A stretch of DNA of 64,000 bases from Pseudomonas berkeleyensis. Lineage in GTDB: Bacteria > Pseudomonadota > Gammaproteobacteria > Pseudomonadales > Pseudomonadaceae. Position 1 is the stretch's first letter, and every line of letters begins with the position of its first letter. The notes beneath the pieces are model-generated. The model searched no databases. It worked only from the letters and a program-made list of their open reading frames with translations, and was not told the DNA's origin. The stretch is from assembly GCF_014109765.1 (NCBI RefSeq), contig NZ_CP059139.1, positions 2,484,001 through 2,548,000 of the forward strand, written 5' to 3'. The translations under genes were made by a program, and so were the position numbers. This document shows positions 52,751 through 61,532 of the stretch, piece after piece.

Positions 52751-53437
52751 TCAGATGGGCGCCGCGATCGGTGCCAGGGTCGGGCCGTGCTGCACGCGCT
52801 CCGGCGCCTTGTGCACCATGGTGTAGGCGTAATCCACGCCCATGCCATAGGCACCGGAGTGCTCCTTGACCAGCGCCATGACGGCGTCGTAGGTATCACG
52901 GTTCTTCCAGTCGCGTTGCCATTCCAGCAGTACCTGTTGCCAGGTCACCGGTACTACGCCGGCCTGGATCATGCGCTGCATGGAATAGTCATGAGCGGCT
53001 TGCGAGGTACCACCGGAAGCGTCGGCGACCATGTAGATCTCGTAGCCGGCATCGTGCATGGCCGACAGGGCGAAGGTGGTGTTGCACACCTCGGTCCACA
53101 GGCCGGAAACGATGATCTTGTTGCGGCCATTTTTCTTCAGCGCATCGCGGACTTTCTGGTCATCCCAGGAGTTCATCGAGGTGCGCTCGAGCAGCGGCGC
53201 GTCGGGGAACACGGCGAGCAGCTCGGGGTAGGTGTGGCCGGAGAAACTCTCGGTCTCGACCGTGGTGATGATGGTCGGCACGTTGAAGATCTTGGCCGCC
53301 TTGGCCAGGCCCACGGTGTTGTTCTTCAGGGTTTGCCGGTCGATGCTCTGCACGCCGAAGGCCATCTGCGGCTGCTGGTCGATGAAGATCAGCTGGCTGT
53401 TCTGAGGGGTGAGGACTTCGGTTTTTGGATTGCTCAT
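52751..53437 (-). CDS. YcaC-like isochorismatase-superfamily hydrolase
   Basis: This 228-residue cysteine hydrolase has the triad positions Asp20 in IFIDQQPQMAFGV, Lys in NKIIVSGLWTEVCNTTFAL and the Cys in TEVCNT. The middle block ITTVETESFSGHTYPEL is typical of the YcaC subgroup. Known relatives are nicotinamidase- or isochorismatase-like, but YcaC itself has no settled substrate. The ATG at 53437 is chosen for homology start MSNPKTEV. It begins the four-gene unit, 138 bases downstream of the esterase gene. Confidence 0.9.
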   Translation of the reverse strand: MSNPKTEVLTPQNSQLIFIDQQPQMAFGVQSIDRQTLKNNTVGLAKAAKIFNVPTIITTVETESFSGHTYPELLAVFPDAPLLERTSMNSWDDQKVRDALKKNGRNKIIVSGLWTEVCNTTFALSAMHDAGYEIYMVADASGGTSQAAHDYSMQRMIQAGVVPVTWQQVLLEWQRDWKNRDTYDAVMALVKEHSGAYGMGVDYAYTMVHKAPERVQHGPTLAPIAAPI

Positions 53438-53575
53438 AGCGGTTACCTGTCGGTGAGGCGGTGGTCGATGCACGCATCCCGTCGGTCGTTGCCGTCGGGT
53501 AGACGCCGGGACTATCGCAAAGCGGCCACCGCCTGGATTGGATGGGACTACGGTTCTGGTATCGGGCTGTGGTGT

Positions 53576-54553
53576 TCAGGCCAGGTGTTCGCGCAGGGCC
53601 GCGCCGGCCTGCTGCATCGCCGTGCGTACGGCAGGTACCTCGGCGATCACGTTGAGCAGGCCGTAGTCATGGATCATGCCGTTGTAGCGCACGGCGCTGA
53701 CCGCTACGCCGGCCGTGCCCAGGCGACGAGCGTAGGCTTCGCCTTCGTCGCGCAGCACGTCCATCTCGGCCGTCTGTACCAGGGCGGGAGGTAGGCCTTG
53801 TAGCTGCTCCAGGCGGGCACAAAGTGGCGATGCATGGATCTCGTTACGCTGCGTGGGGTCGGTGGTGTAGTTGTCCCAGAACCACTCCATCATCGCGCGA
53901 GTCAGGAAGTGGCCGTCGGCGAACTGGTTGTACGACGCGTTGTTGAAACTGGCGTCGGTCACCGGCCACAGCAGCAGTTGGAAACGCAGCTTGGGCGTGC
54001 CGGCCTCCTTGGCTTTCAGAGCCACCACGGCGGCCATGTTGCCGCCGACGCTGTTGCCGGCCACGGCCAGGCGCGACCCATCGATACCGATCTGTCTGCC
54101 ATTGGCGGCTACCCACTGGGTGGCTGCGTACGCCTGGTTGATCGCGGTCGGGTACTTGGCTTCGGGGGATGGCGTGTAATCGACGTAGATCGCGGCGGCA
54201 CCGGAGTGCAGTACCAGGTCATGGATCAGTCGCGCGTGGGTGGGGTAGTCGCCCAGTACCCAGCCGCCGCCGTGGAAGAACATGAACCCCGGCAGTTCAC
54301 CCTGACTGCCTGCGGGACGTACTACGACCAGCTTGAGGCTCTGGCCGGCGACCTCGATGTCGTGTTCGCGCGCTTGCACGGCAGAAAGATCGATCTCGAC
54401 CGAGGCTTGTGCGCCTGTGAGCACGGCTCGGGCCTGCGCTGGCGGTAGTTGTTCCAGTGGCGTGCCGCCACCTGCGGCGAGCGCTTCGAGAAAGGCTTGG
54501 GTGTTGCGTTCGACGCCGGGACTGCCGGCGCCCAGGTTGGGGGAGGGCTGCAT
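53576..54553 (-). CDS. Hormone-sensitive-lipase-family esterase
   Basis: This 325-residue alpha/beta hydrolase of the HSL family IV has oxyanion HGGGW (94-98), nucleophile elbow GNSVGG with Ser168, Asp in TAEMDVLRDEGEAY and His in YNGMIHDYGLL. The family cleaves short-chain acyl esters. It has no signal peptide, so is cytoplasmic. It is divergent from the APC transporter gene and may be read together with the YcaC unit. Confidence 0.92.
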   Translation of the reverse strand: MQPSPNLGAGSPGVERNTQAFLEALAAGGGTPLEQLPPAQARAVLTGAQASVEIDLSAVQAREHDIEVAGQSLKLVVVRPAGSQGELPGFMFFHGGGWVLGDYPTHARLIHDLVLHSGAAAIYVDYTPSPEAKYPTAINQAYAATQWVAANGRQIGIDGSRLAVAGNSVGGNMAAVVALKAKEAGTPKLRFQLLLWPVTDASFNNASYNQFADGHFLTRAMMEWFWDNYTTDPTQRNEIHASPLCARLEQLQGLPPALVQTAEMDVLRDEGEAYARRLGTAGVAVSAVRYNGMIHDYGLLNVIAEVPAVRTAMQQAGAALREHLA

Positions 54554-54710
54554 GGCGAATGACCTCGTGATGGCTGAAGTAACGGTAGCGCAACTGCGTC
54601 GGGCATCTTCGGCGCAGGGGTGATCAGGCGCTTGGATCAGTCTGCCGTTTTGGCATCAGGCTGCTGTCGGGCTGCTAGAGTGAGGTCGAAAGCTCAAGCA
54701 CGAGGTGGTC

Positions 54711-56138
54711 ATGACAGGGGAAAGTCGCAAGCTGGGCCTGGGATCGCTGACCGCGCTGGTGGTGGGCTCGATGGTGGGAGGTGGCATCTTCTCGCTGCCG
54801 CAGAATATCGCCGCGCGCGCCGATGTCGGTGCGGTGCTGATCGGCTGGTGCATCACCGCGGTGGGCATGCTGGCGCTGGCTTTCGTGTTCCAGAACCTGG
54901 CCAATCGCAAGCCGGAGCTGGACGGAGGCGTGTACGTCTACGCCAAGACCGGGCTTGGCGACTACATGGGCTTCTCGTCGGCCTGGGGCTATTGGATCAG
55001 CGCCTGGCTGGGCAATGTCGGTTACTTCGTCCTGCTGTTCTCGACGCTGGGGTACTTCTTTCCCGCCTTCGGTGAGGGCAATACGCCACTGGCGATCGGT
55101 TGCGCCTCGGTATTGCTCTGGTGTGTGCATGCCCTGGTGCTACGCGGAATCAAGGAAGCGGCGCTGATCAACCTGATCACCACCGTGGCCAAGCTGGTGC
55201 CGATCCTGCTGTTCATCGTCATCGTCGGTCTGGCCTTCGACCGCGAGATATTCACTCGCGACATCTGGGGGCGCAGCAACCCGCAGTTCGGCAGCGTACT
55301 GGAGCAGGTGCGCAACATGATGCTGGTCACCGTGTTCGTGTTCATCGGCATCGAGGGCGCCAGCGTCTACTCCTCGCGAGCCGAGCGCCGCAGCGATGTG
55401 GGCAAGGCCACGGTGATCGGTTTTCTCGGCGTGCTGGCGCTGCTGATGCTGGTCAACCTGCTGTCGCTCGGGGTGATGAGCCAGCCCGACCTGGCTGCGC
55501 TGCAGAACCCTTCCATGGCAGGTGTGCTGGAGCATGTGGTGGGCCGCTGGGGGGCCGTGTTCATCAGCATCGGCCTGGCGGTTTCGCTGCTCGGTGCGTT
55601 GCTGTCCTGGGCGCTGCTGTGTGCGGAGATCCTCTTCGTTTCGGCCAAGGACGGCACCATGCCGGCCTTCCTGCGCCGGGAAAACGCCAACCAGGTGCCC
55701 ACCAATGCGCTGTGGCTGACCAATACGATGATCCAGCTGTTCCTGCTGATCATCCTGTTCGCCCAGGGCACCTACCTGTCGCTGATCTACCTGGCATCCT
55801 CGATGATCCTGGTGCCGTACCTGTGGTCGTCGGTCTACGCCTTGCTACTGGTACTGCGCGGCGAGACTTACGACGGACAGGTCGGCGTGCGGCGCAAGGA
55901 TCTGCTGATCGGCCTGCTGGCGACCTTCTATGCCATCTGGCTGCTGTATGCCGGCGGGGTCAAGTACCTGCTGCTTTCGGCACTGCTCTATGCGCCTGGC
56001 GTGCTGCTGTTCCACAAGGCCAAGCAAGAACTGGGGCAAGCGCTTTTCAGGCATTACGAATGGCTGATCTTCATCGCGGTGCTGCTGACCGCGCTGCTGG
56101 CGGGATATGGGTTGTACAGCGGGCACTTGAGTTTGTGA
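54711..56138 (+). CDS. APC-family basic amino-acid/polyamine antiporter (ArcD-like)
   Basis: This 475-residue inner-membrane transporter has about 12-13 helices. The APC helix-1 motif VVGSMVGGGIFSLPQ is followed by LDGGVYVYAKTGLGDYMGF, FVFIGIEGASVYSSRAERRS and GTMPAFLRRENANQVPTNAL. The resemblance is closest to the arginine:ornithine/arginine:agmatine antiporter group, though substrate is not settled by sequence and no arc genes adjoin. The ATG at 54711 has GAGG five bases upstream. It is divergent from the esterase. Confidence 0.9.
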   Translation: MTGESRKLGLGSLTALVVGSMVGGGIFSLPQNIAARADVGAVLIGWCITAVGMLALAFVFQNLANRKPELDGGVYVYAKTGLGDYMGFSSAWGYWISAWLGNVGYFVLLFSTLGYFFPAFGEGNTPLAIGCASVLLWCVHALVLRGIKEAALINLITTVAKLVPILLFIVIVGLAFDREIFTRDIWGRSNPQFGSVLEQVRNMMLVTVFVFIGIEGASVYSSRAERRSDVGKATVIGFLGVLALLMLVNLLSLGVMSQPDLAALQNPSMAGVLEHVVGRWGAVFISIGLAVSLLGALLSWALLCAEILFVSAKDGTMPAFLRRENANQVPTNALWLTNTMIQLFLLIILFAQGTYLSLIYLASSMILVPYLWSSVYALLLVLRGETYDGQVGVRRKDLLIGLLATFYAIWLLYAGGVKYLLLSALLYAPGVLLFHKAKQELGQALFRHYEWLIFIAVLLTALLAGYGLYSGHLSL

Positions 56139-56210
56139 ACGGGCTTGGAGGATGGGTGTCAGAGGTGGATAATCGAGGCTTGTATTTTTCTGATCGGCTC
56201 CCGTCCTTCC

Positions 56211-56582
56211 ATGCTCAAACGGCTGCGTACCGCCCTGGTCTGTTTGCTGATGCTGGCCTTGCCGATGCAGGCGATGGCAGCCTTCGGCATGCAGCTTTGC
56301 CAGCAGGTGCATGGCAGCGGCGCGTTGCATGCCATGCCCGAGCATGGCGCTCAGTCTGCGGTGATGATGCACGGCGATGACGGGAAGCCCGGCATGCATC
56401 ACCCGGCGAAGGCCACCTCCTGCAGCCTTTGTGCGTTCTGCGTCAGTGCGGCGGTGATCGACCAATCCTTCGCCCAGACCGGTCAGGCGCATCGCGCGGA
56501 GCCGCCTCAGGCGTTGAACGAGCGCCTGGTCTCCGTGGTGCCGGACACACCCGAGCGCCCACCCCGTCTTTCTTTCTCCTGA
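56211..56582 (+). CDS. Small secreted Cys/His/Met-rich protein (DUF2946-like), probable copper context
   Basis: This 123-residue protein has a hydrophobic N-terminal signal (MLKRLRTALVCLLMLALPMQ) and a His/Met-rich middle (MPEHGAQSAVMMHGDDGKPG then MHHP). SCSLCAFCVSAAV, a Cys cluster like that of DUF2946 proteins, follows. Such proteins lie beside copper-resistance genes, and the next gene is a cupredoxin (98-base gap). I infer metal handling; no activity is known. The ATG at 56211 is chosen because the signal begins there. Confidence 0.75.
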   Translation: MLKRLRTALVCLLMLALPMQAMAAFGMQLCQQVHGSGALHAMPEHGAQSAVMMHGDDGKPGMHHPAKATSCSLCAFCVSAAVIDQSFAQTGQAHRAEPPQALNERLVSVVPDTPERPPRLSFS

Positions 56583-56681
56583 TCGCAAACCTTTCAACCA
56601 CGGCCTGACGCCGGCTGCAGCAGTCGGCCGCCGTGCGCGCTTAACCGCGCGTGAACGACACGAATGATTGGAGAAGGACAG

Positions 56682-57191
56682 ATGAAACGACGTTCCTACA
56701 CCTTGCCGGCCCTGTTTCTGGTTGCACTGCTACCTGTGCTGCAGGCTCAGGCTCAGGAAGACAGCCACGCCGGGCATGGCGCAATGAACATGATGGATCA
56801 CGGGCCGGAGCAGAAGCCGTGGGGCATTGCCGGGCAGGCTGACCAGGTCGATCGTACCGTGGAGATTCGCATGGGCGACAACATGCGCTTCACCCCTGAG
56901 AAGTTGCAGGTCAAGCAGGGCGAAACCATCCGCTTCGTCCATCGCAATGATGGCAAGTTGATGCATGAATTCGTGCTGGGGACGCGGCAGACGCTGGACG
57001 AACATGCCGCTGAAATGCTCAAGGGCACGGGGATGGCGCATGGCGAGGCGTATATGGCGCATGTCGCGCCAGAAGCACAGGGCGAGATGATCTGGACGTT
57101 CAACCGAGCCGGCGAATTCGAGTTCGCTTGCTTGATCGCCGGGCATTACCAGGCCGGTATGCGCGGTAGCGTCGAGGTGCTGGCTGACTAA
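56682..57191 (+). CDS. Periplasmic cupredoxin, copper-resistance type (CopI-like)
   Basis: This 169-residue secreted blue-copper-like protein has a signal ending QAQAQ, a His/Met-rich leader (DSHAGHGAMNMMDHG) and a cupredoxin domain. The type-1 copper ligands are visible: His95 (MHEFVLG), Cys150 (FACLIAGHYQAGM), His155 and Met160. Relatives bind copper in the periplasm and raise copper tolerance. The ATG at 56682 follows a GAGAAGGACAG ribosome site. It converges with the HU gene. Confidence 0.9.
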   Translation: MKRRSYTLPALFLVALLPVLQAQAQEDSHAGHGAMNMMDHGPEQKPWGIAGQADQVDRTVEIRMGDNMRFTPEKLQVKQGETIRFVHRNDGKLMHEFVLGTRQTLDEHAAEMLKGTGMAHGEAYMAHVAPEAQGEMIWTFNRAGEFEFACLIAGHYQAGMRGSVEVLAD

Positions 57192-57206
57192 GGCGGGATA
57201 GAAGAA

Positions 57207-57233
57207 GGCCGCGACCCAGGCAGGGGCGCGGCC
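57207..57233. terminator. Bidirectional terminator between convergent cupredoxin and HU genes
   Basis: GGCCGCG (57207-57213) and CGCGGCC (57227-57233) form a perfect 7-base stem. On the minus strand the stem is followed by TTCTTC, giving a weak intrinsic terminator for the HU gene; it lies 15 bases after the cupredoxin stop. Confidence 0.6.
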
Positions 57234-57243
57234 AGACTCTGAA

Positions 57244-57522
57244 TCAGTTCAGTGCGTCGGTCAGGGCCTTGGCAGGTACCAGCTTGACCACTTTCTTGGC
57301 AGCGATTTCGATGCTTTTGCCGGTTTGCGGGTTACGGCCGGTGCGGGCCGGGCGCTCGCTCACTTTCAGCTTGCCGATGCCTGGCAGGGTGATCTCACCG
57401 TCGTTTTCCAGTGCGTCGCCGACAATTTCGCCCAACTGATCGATCAGGGTGCGGACAGTGGCTTTCGGCAGGGAAACGGCCTCGGCCAGGTCGCTGATCA
57501 GTTGGTCTTTGGTGATTGCCAT
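57244..57522 (-). CDS. HU-family DNA-binding protein
   Basis: This 92-residue histone-like protein binds and bends DNA as a dimer. The fold is clear: MAITKDQLISDLAEAV, TLIDQLGEIVGDALENDGEI, LPGIGKLKVSERPARTGRNP (the DNA-inserting beta-arm with its Pro) and KVVKLVPAKALTDALN. The ATG at 57522 follows GGAG nine bases upstream. It is not hupB of the lon locus but a separate paralogue, as several pseudomonads carry. Confidence 0.93.
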   Translation of the reverse strand: MAITKDQLISDLAEAVSLPKATVRTLIDQLGEIVGDALENDGEITLPGIGKLKVSERPARTGRNPQTGKSIEIAAKKVVKLVPAKALTDALN

Positions 57523-57660
57523 GATGTAACTCCGTTTGCAGGTAAGAGGTTCGACGCGGCAGGCAGAATGCTGTGCAGTCGAAAACGTGGGGAACGCTAA
57601 CATAAAAGGGATGGCTCGGCAGTGCCGCAACAGACACTTCCGATAGGGCTTAGTGTCGCA

Positions 57661-59253
57661 TCAGCCCTCGTGGTTCCAGCGTGCGACCAAAAAACGCAGC
57701 CTGCCGCGGATGCCGGGTTCGCTGGCGCTGTCGAACGGCACCTCGACCTCCAGGCTGCCGTCCTTCTGGAGGTTGCCATCGAGCGTGCTGTCGGCGCTGT
57801 GTACCCCCTGATTCTGCCAGGCGTGGCTAACCTGCCAGCCATTGACGGCACTGGGTGGAGTGATCTCCAGAACCAGGCTGTTGCGGAACAGGTAGCTGCC
57901 CTCGTAATGCTGGTTGACCCATAGCTTGCGCTCCACCTCGTAGTCCGGCACCCGCACGTTGAAGGTCAAGGTATAGGCCAGCCCTTTGCGCCTGCTGTTC
58001 ACACGCGCCCGGTCAGCGAGAAACAGGCTGCCGAGGTACAGCTTGCCATTCTCTCGTGGTGCTTTGAGCCAGTGCTGGTGGGCGAGACAGGCCACCGAAT
58101 CTTCCTCGGCGGTGCGCCGGCTCAGGTACCAGAGTTTGCCGCGTGGCGCGGTGAGCACCTCGAACTGGTACAGGGCGTTGACCGTTTGTCCCTGGCTTTC
58201 GGCCTTGCGCAGCTCCTTGGGCAGGGTGACGGCATCGACTTCGGCCCAGATGTCCACACGCACGTCACCGAACAGAAAGCGTGTGAGGTTCTGGTAAGCC
58301 TCTTCACTGTTGACGATGCCGAAGTAGCCCGAATGTGCTCGGTAGGCGAACGCCTTGGCGCAAGGGGCTGCCGGTTTGCCGCGTGCATCCAGGCCGTTGA
58401 GGGTGGCATTGTCGATGCGCACCAGGCCGTCGCTGCCATGACCTGCGAAGGTTCGCGACAGGCCGAGGCCGGCTTCATAGTCCATGCGGTTGGTACCAAC
58501 CATGCAAAAGAAACGCTTCGAAGGAAAGCGCGCTTCGGGGAGCCAATCGACGCGCTCGGTGAGCTTATAGGCTGCTTCCAGATCCAGAAAAGTCGCCAGG
58601 CGCTGGCGGTTGAAATTGCTGATGTCGCTCAGGCTCAGCCAGCTTGGCGGGTTGATGCCGAGCAGGTCGATACCGTTGTGCGGTGTGGCGTAGGTGAACA
58701 CCTTGTCCACCAGCTTGGCCGCGCCACCCGGATCCAGCTTGGGGTTCTGCAGCAGGCCTCGGCACACCAGCCCACCCATCGAATGGGCTACCAGGTGGCA
58801 ACGGAAGTCGGCCTTGCTGATGGCGTTCTTCGGGTTGGCGCATACCAGCTCGCGCACCTTGAGAATCAACTCACCGAGCTTGCTGGCGAATACTTCCAGG
58901 CTCGGCGTGGTACCAATGCCGAGCAGCCGTGAGGCTTCGTCGTAATAGCGGTAGATGATGATCGAGCGACTGCCCAGGCGGTTGTCCGGGTCAGCGGCCC
59001 ATTCCGGGTCGAGAATGTCGTAGCCGTCTTCGTAAACGTCCTGGTAGTCGAACTCCGAGGCCAGACGGATCACCGGCGACTCGAAAACGAATTTGCGTGG
59101 CTGGCGAGTCTTTTCCGCTACCGCACGGTAAACGGTAGAGCCGAGGTTGAAGCCGCAGAAGGGGTCGGCACTGGTCTGGTCGATCTCTCCCGGTGTCATG
59201 GCGTAGCCACGTACGTAGATGATCGGATGGAAAGGGCTGTGCGAATTGGCCAT
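57661..59253 (-). CDS. Large cytoplasmic lipase-fold alpha/beta hydrolase
   Basis: This 530-residue protein has an N-terminal alpha/beta hydrolase core with oxyanion region IIYVRGYAMTPGE and nucleophile elbow VAHSMGGLV (Ser158), as in PGAP1/lecithin-acyltransferase-like lipases. YATPHNGIDLLG and GHGSDGLVRIDNA hold the family Asp/His region, and a beta-rich C-terminal ~180 residues (YSLRR-like strands with LYLGSLFLADRARVNSRRKG) follow. There is no signal peptide. Substrate unknown. It stands alone, divergent from the chemotaxis gene. Confidence 0.85.
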   Translation of the reverse strand: MANSHSPFHPIIYVRGYAMTPGEIDQTSADPFCGFNLGSTVYRAVAEKTRQPRKFVFESPVIRLASEFDYQDVYEDGYDILDPEWAADPDNRLGSRSIIIYRYYDEASRLLGIGTTPSLEVFASKLGELILKVRELVCANPKNAISKADFRCHLVAHSMGGLVCRGLLQNPKLDPGGAAKLVDKVFTYATPHNGIDLLGINPPSWLSLSDISNFNRQRLATFLDLEAAYKLTERVDWLPEARFPSKRFFCMVGTNRMDYEAGLGLSRTFAGHGSDGLVRIDNATLNGLDARGKPAAPCAKAFAYRAHSGYFGIVNSEEAYQNLTRFLFGDVRVDIWAEVDAVTLPKELRKAESQGQTVNALYQFEVLTAPRGKLWYLSRRTAEEDSVACLAHQHWLKAPRENGKLYLGSLFLADRARVNSRRKGLAYTLTFNVRVPDYEVERKLWVNQHYEGSYLFRNSLVLEITPPSAVNGWQVSHAWQNQGVHSADSTLDGNLQKDGSLEVEVPFDSASEPGIRGRLRFLVARWNHEG

Positions 59254-59449
59254 GGTTGCTCCTGAGGTGGCGTGCGCGTGCCTCGGGAATGCTCATCATG
59301 GCCGAACTGCGGGATGCGACGAGTGGCGCGGGTGGTCTTGGAGAAGGTTAGCTCAGCAGCAGAATCTTTCGTGGTTTTTGCGCGGCTGTAGAACGGCTTG
59401 GCAAGGCTCAGCTAAGCTTCAGCTACCTGCCTAATACTGGAGTGCCACC

Positions 59450-61084
59450 ATGTTGCGCGCTTTCTCCGATCTGGGGTTCCGCTGGAAAATCGCCCTGCCC
59501 ATTTTGTTGCTGGCCGCCTTGATGGTGAGCATGGGGGTGCTGGGTATGCGCGGCATCACCCAGGTGGCCGAATCCAGTACCACGCTGACCAATCGACATC
59601 TGCCAGCCATCAGCCTGTTGCTCAACGCGGATCGTGACCTTTACCAGGCCTTCGTCGCCGAACGAAGCCTGCTCGACGAAGACGCCGGTACCCATGCTGC
59701 TGACCTGCGCGCTTCGCATGCCGAGAACCTGCAACAGGCCTATGACCGGGTGCACAAGTTCGCCGCGATGCAGCCCGGCAGTGAGGCGCTGGCCCTGGTG
59801 GCCGAGTTCGACCGCGGCTTCGAGCGCTGGAAGGCGACGTCCCTGCGGGTTCTGGAAATGACGGCCAGTGACCCGAATGGCGCTAGTCGCCTCAGCTTCG
59901 CCGAGAGCGAGGCGCAGTTCGAAGAGGCACGCAGCGCCATCGACAAACTCGGCGAGCTGGAGGACAACGCCGCCAACGCCGTCGGTACCGCTGCCATCGC
60001 CCATGGCGAATCGCTGGCCTGGCAACAAGGCGTCATCATCGCCGTTGGCTTGCTGGTGTGCCTGGTGCTGGTGGTGGGGTTCCCGGTACTGGTTACGCGA
60101 CCGTTGCATAACCTGCTGTATCGCATCGAACAGATCGCCGATGGCGATGGTGACCTGCGTGTGCGTCTGGATGTGCTGTCCAAGGACGAGTTGGGCAAGC
60201 TCAGCCATGCCTTCAACCGCTTCCTCGACAAGCTGCAGCCGCTGATCAAGGAAGTTGGCCGGGTGACCGGTGAGGTGGCCGAGTCTGCACAGAGCCTGGC
60301 CGGCATGGCGGCTGCCAATGATCGCTTGATTAGCAGCGAGCACGCCGCCGTGGATCAGGTCAGCACCGCGGCTACCGAAATGAGCGTGGCGGTACATGAA
60401 GTGGCGCGTAATGCGCAGAACGCTGCCGACGCGGCGCGTCATGCCGAGGCCCAGTCGCGCGAAGGTGCCCAGGTGGTCGGTGCGACCATTCATTCGATCC
60501 GCCAACTGGCTCAGGAAGTGGAAAGCGCATCCGACACCATCCAGACCTTGGAGCAGGAGACGGCCAATATCGGCGCGGTACTGGCGGTGATCAAGGGCAT
60601 TGCTGAACAGACCAACCTGCTGGCGCTCAACGCCGCCATCGAAGCGGCAAGGGCGGGCGAGCAGGGGCGTGGTTTCGCCGTGGTCGCTGACGAGGTGCGG
60701 GCGCTGGCCGCGCGTACCCAGGAGTCGACCAAGGACATCCAGCAGATGATCGAGCGCCTGCAAGCCGGCGTGCAGAACGCGGTCAAGGCCACGCACTCGG
60801 GCAGCGCCCGGGCGCGGCAGAGTGTGGAGCAGGCTGCTGGCGTCGATCAGGCGCTGAGCGTGACCGGTGATTCGGTACAGCGCATCAACGACATGGCCGC
60901 GCAGATCGCCACGGCCTGCGAGGAACAGAGCAGCGTCACTGAGGAGATTGCGCGCAACATCAGCGATATTCGCGATCTGTCCAATGAGGCGGCGCAAACC
61001 TCCGAACAGAGCACGCGGGCCAGCCAGCATCTGTCCGAGCTGTCCCATGGGCTGGCTCAATTAGTGGGCCGTTTCCGTGTCTAA
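59450..61084 (+). CDS. Methyl-accepting chemotaxis protein
   Basis: This 544-residue receptor has a short cytoplasmic start, TM1 at about 14-33, a four-helix-bundle periplasmic sensor of about 160 residues ([20 protein letters not shown]), TM2 at 195-215, HAMP ([20 protein letters not shown]) and the signalling hairpin [20 protein letters not shown], with [15 protein letters not shown] at 385-420. It relays ligand binding to CheA. The ATG at 59450 is preceded by GGAGTGCCACC. No che genes are adjacent. The ligand is unknown. Confidence 0.94.
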   Translation: MLRAFSDLGFRWKIALPILLLAALMVSMGVLGMRGITQVAESSTTLTNRHLPAISLLLNADRDLYQAFVAERSLLDEDAGTHAADLRASHAENLQQAYDRVHKFAAMQPGSEALALVAEFDRGFERWKATSLRVLEMTASDPNGASRLSFAESEAQFEEARSAIDKLGELEDNAANAVGTAAIAHGESLAWQQGVIIAVGLLVCLVLVVGFPVLVTRPLHNLLYRIEQIADGDGDLRVRLDVLSKDELGKLSHAFNRFLDKLQPLIKEVGRVTGEVAESAQSLAGMAAANDRLISSEHAAVDQVSTAATEMSVAVHEVARNAQNAADAARHAEAQSREGAQVVGATIHSIRQLAQEVESASDTIQTLEQETANIGAVLAVIKGIAEQTNLLALNAAIEAARAGEQGRGFAVVADEVRALAARTQESTKDIQQMIERLQAGVQNAVKATHSGSARARQSVEQAAGVDQALSVTGDSVQRINDMAAQIATACEEQSSVTEEIARNISDIRDLSNEAAQTSEQSTRASQHLSELSHGLAQLVGRFRV

Positions 61085-61097
61085 GTGTTTGAAGCAG

Positions 61098-61125
61098 TTG
61101 TAACTTTGCGTTTAGTCGTTACAAT
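61098..61125 (+). promoter_or_regulatory. Promoter of the SRP RNA gene
   Basis: TTGTAA (61098-61103) and TACAAT (61120-61125) are separated by 16 bases and lie 34 bases before the mature RNA start, a good sigma-70 match, right after the chemotaxis gene stop. Confidence 0.6.
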
Positions 61126-61158
61126 GGCGCGGCTCGTCGCAATGGCGAGCAGCGTTAT

Positions 61159-61269
61159 GGTGGCCCTGCCGGTCCCCTCGCAACGATTACCCGTTAACCT
61201 GGTCAGGCCCGGAAGGGAGCAGCCATAGCGGGAACATTGTGTGCCGGGGTGTGGCTGGTAGGGTCCACC
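61159..61269 (+). ncRNA. ffs: Signal recognition particle 4.5S RNA
   Basis: The tetraloop helix GGTCAGGCCCGGAAGGGAGC, followed by AGCC, is the universally conserved SRP-RNA domain IV that binds Ffh, at 61201-61224. The flanks pair as one long hairpin: 5' GGTGGCCCTGCCGG (61159-61172) with 3' GGCTGGTAGGGTCCACC (61253-61269). Size (about 111 bases) fits bacterial 4.5S RNA. It guides co-translational membrane targeting with Ffh and FtsY. Exact ends are estimated from the helix. Confidence 0.95.
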
Positions 61270-61299
61270 TCCAGTTTCCTTACCTAATTTTTCATGCTG

Positions 61300-61313
61300 A
61301 TCACGTCCGTGAT
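61300..61313. repeat. Short dyad in the non-coding stretch after ffs
   Basis: ATCACG-TC-CGTGAT is a perfect 6-base dyad with TGATCA overlapping its left end. It lies in the 263-base region 61270-61532, in which I see no gene. The only other structure there is a terminator at 61474-61507. Confidence 0.3.
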
Positions 61314-61473
61314 TTGGCCGCTCTCACCCTTTCCCATCGTTTCTGGCTGATCAGATTGCATACGCTTGTCCTCGGCAATTGCTCGGTCGCTGAATCACGA
61401 ACAGACCGCCATGCCGATAGGTATGGCGGTTCCGTAGGCTGCGCGTGCAGTTATGGATGACACCATCAGTAGG

Positions 61474-61507
61474 ACAGGAAAACGACCGCTTTCTGACAGG
61501 CGGCCGT
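61474..61507 (-). terminator. Intrinsic terminator of the DUF1329/DUF1302 operon
   Basis: On the minus strand AAACGGCCGC (61507-61498) and GCGGTCGTTT (61487-61478) pair over 10 positions with one G-U, and TTTTCC follows. It begins 25 bases after the DUF1329 stop, the normal place for rho-independent termination. Confidence 0.7.
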
Positions 61508-61532
61508 TTCATCGAGGAGTAGGGCGTGGCAG

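Noticed and set aside
59423-61060. A 545-codon open frame on the minus strand opposite the chemotaxis gene
   Set aside because: It is a mirror of the GC-rich MCP codons on the plus strand; the plus-strand protein has clear TM, HAMP and signalling domains and the minus-strand product has no family features.
61239-61460. A 73-codon plus-strand frame downstream of ffs
   Set aside because: It starts inside the SRP RNA and has no ribosome site or family resemblance.
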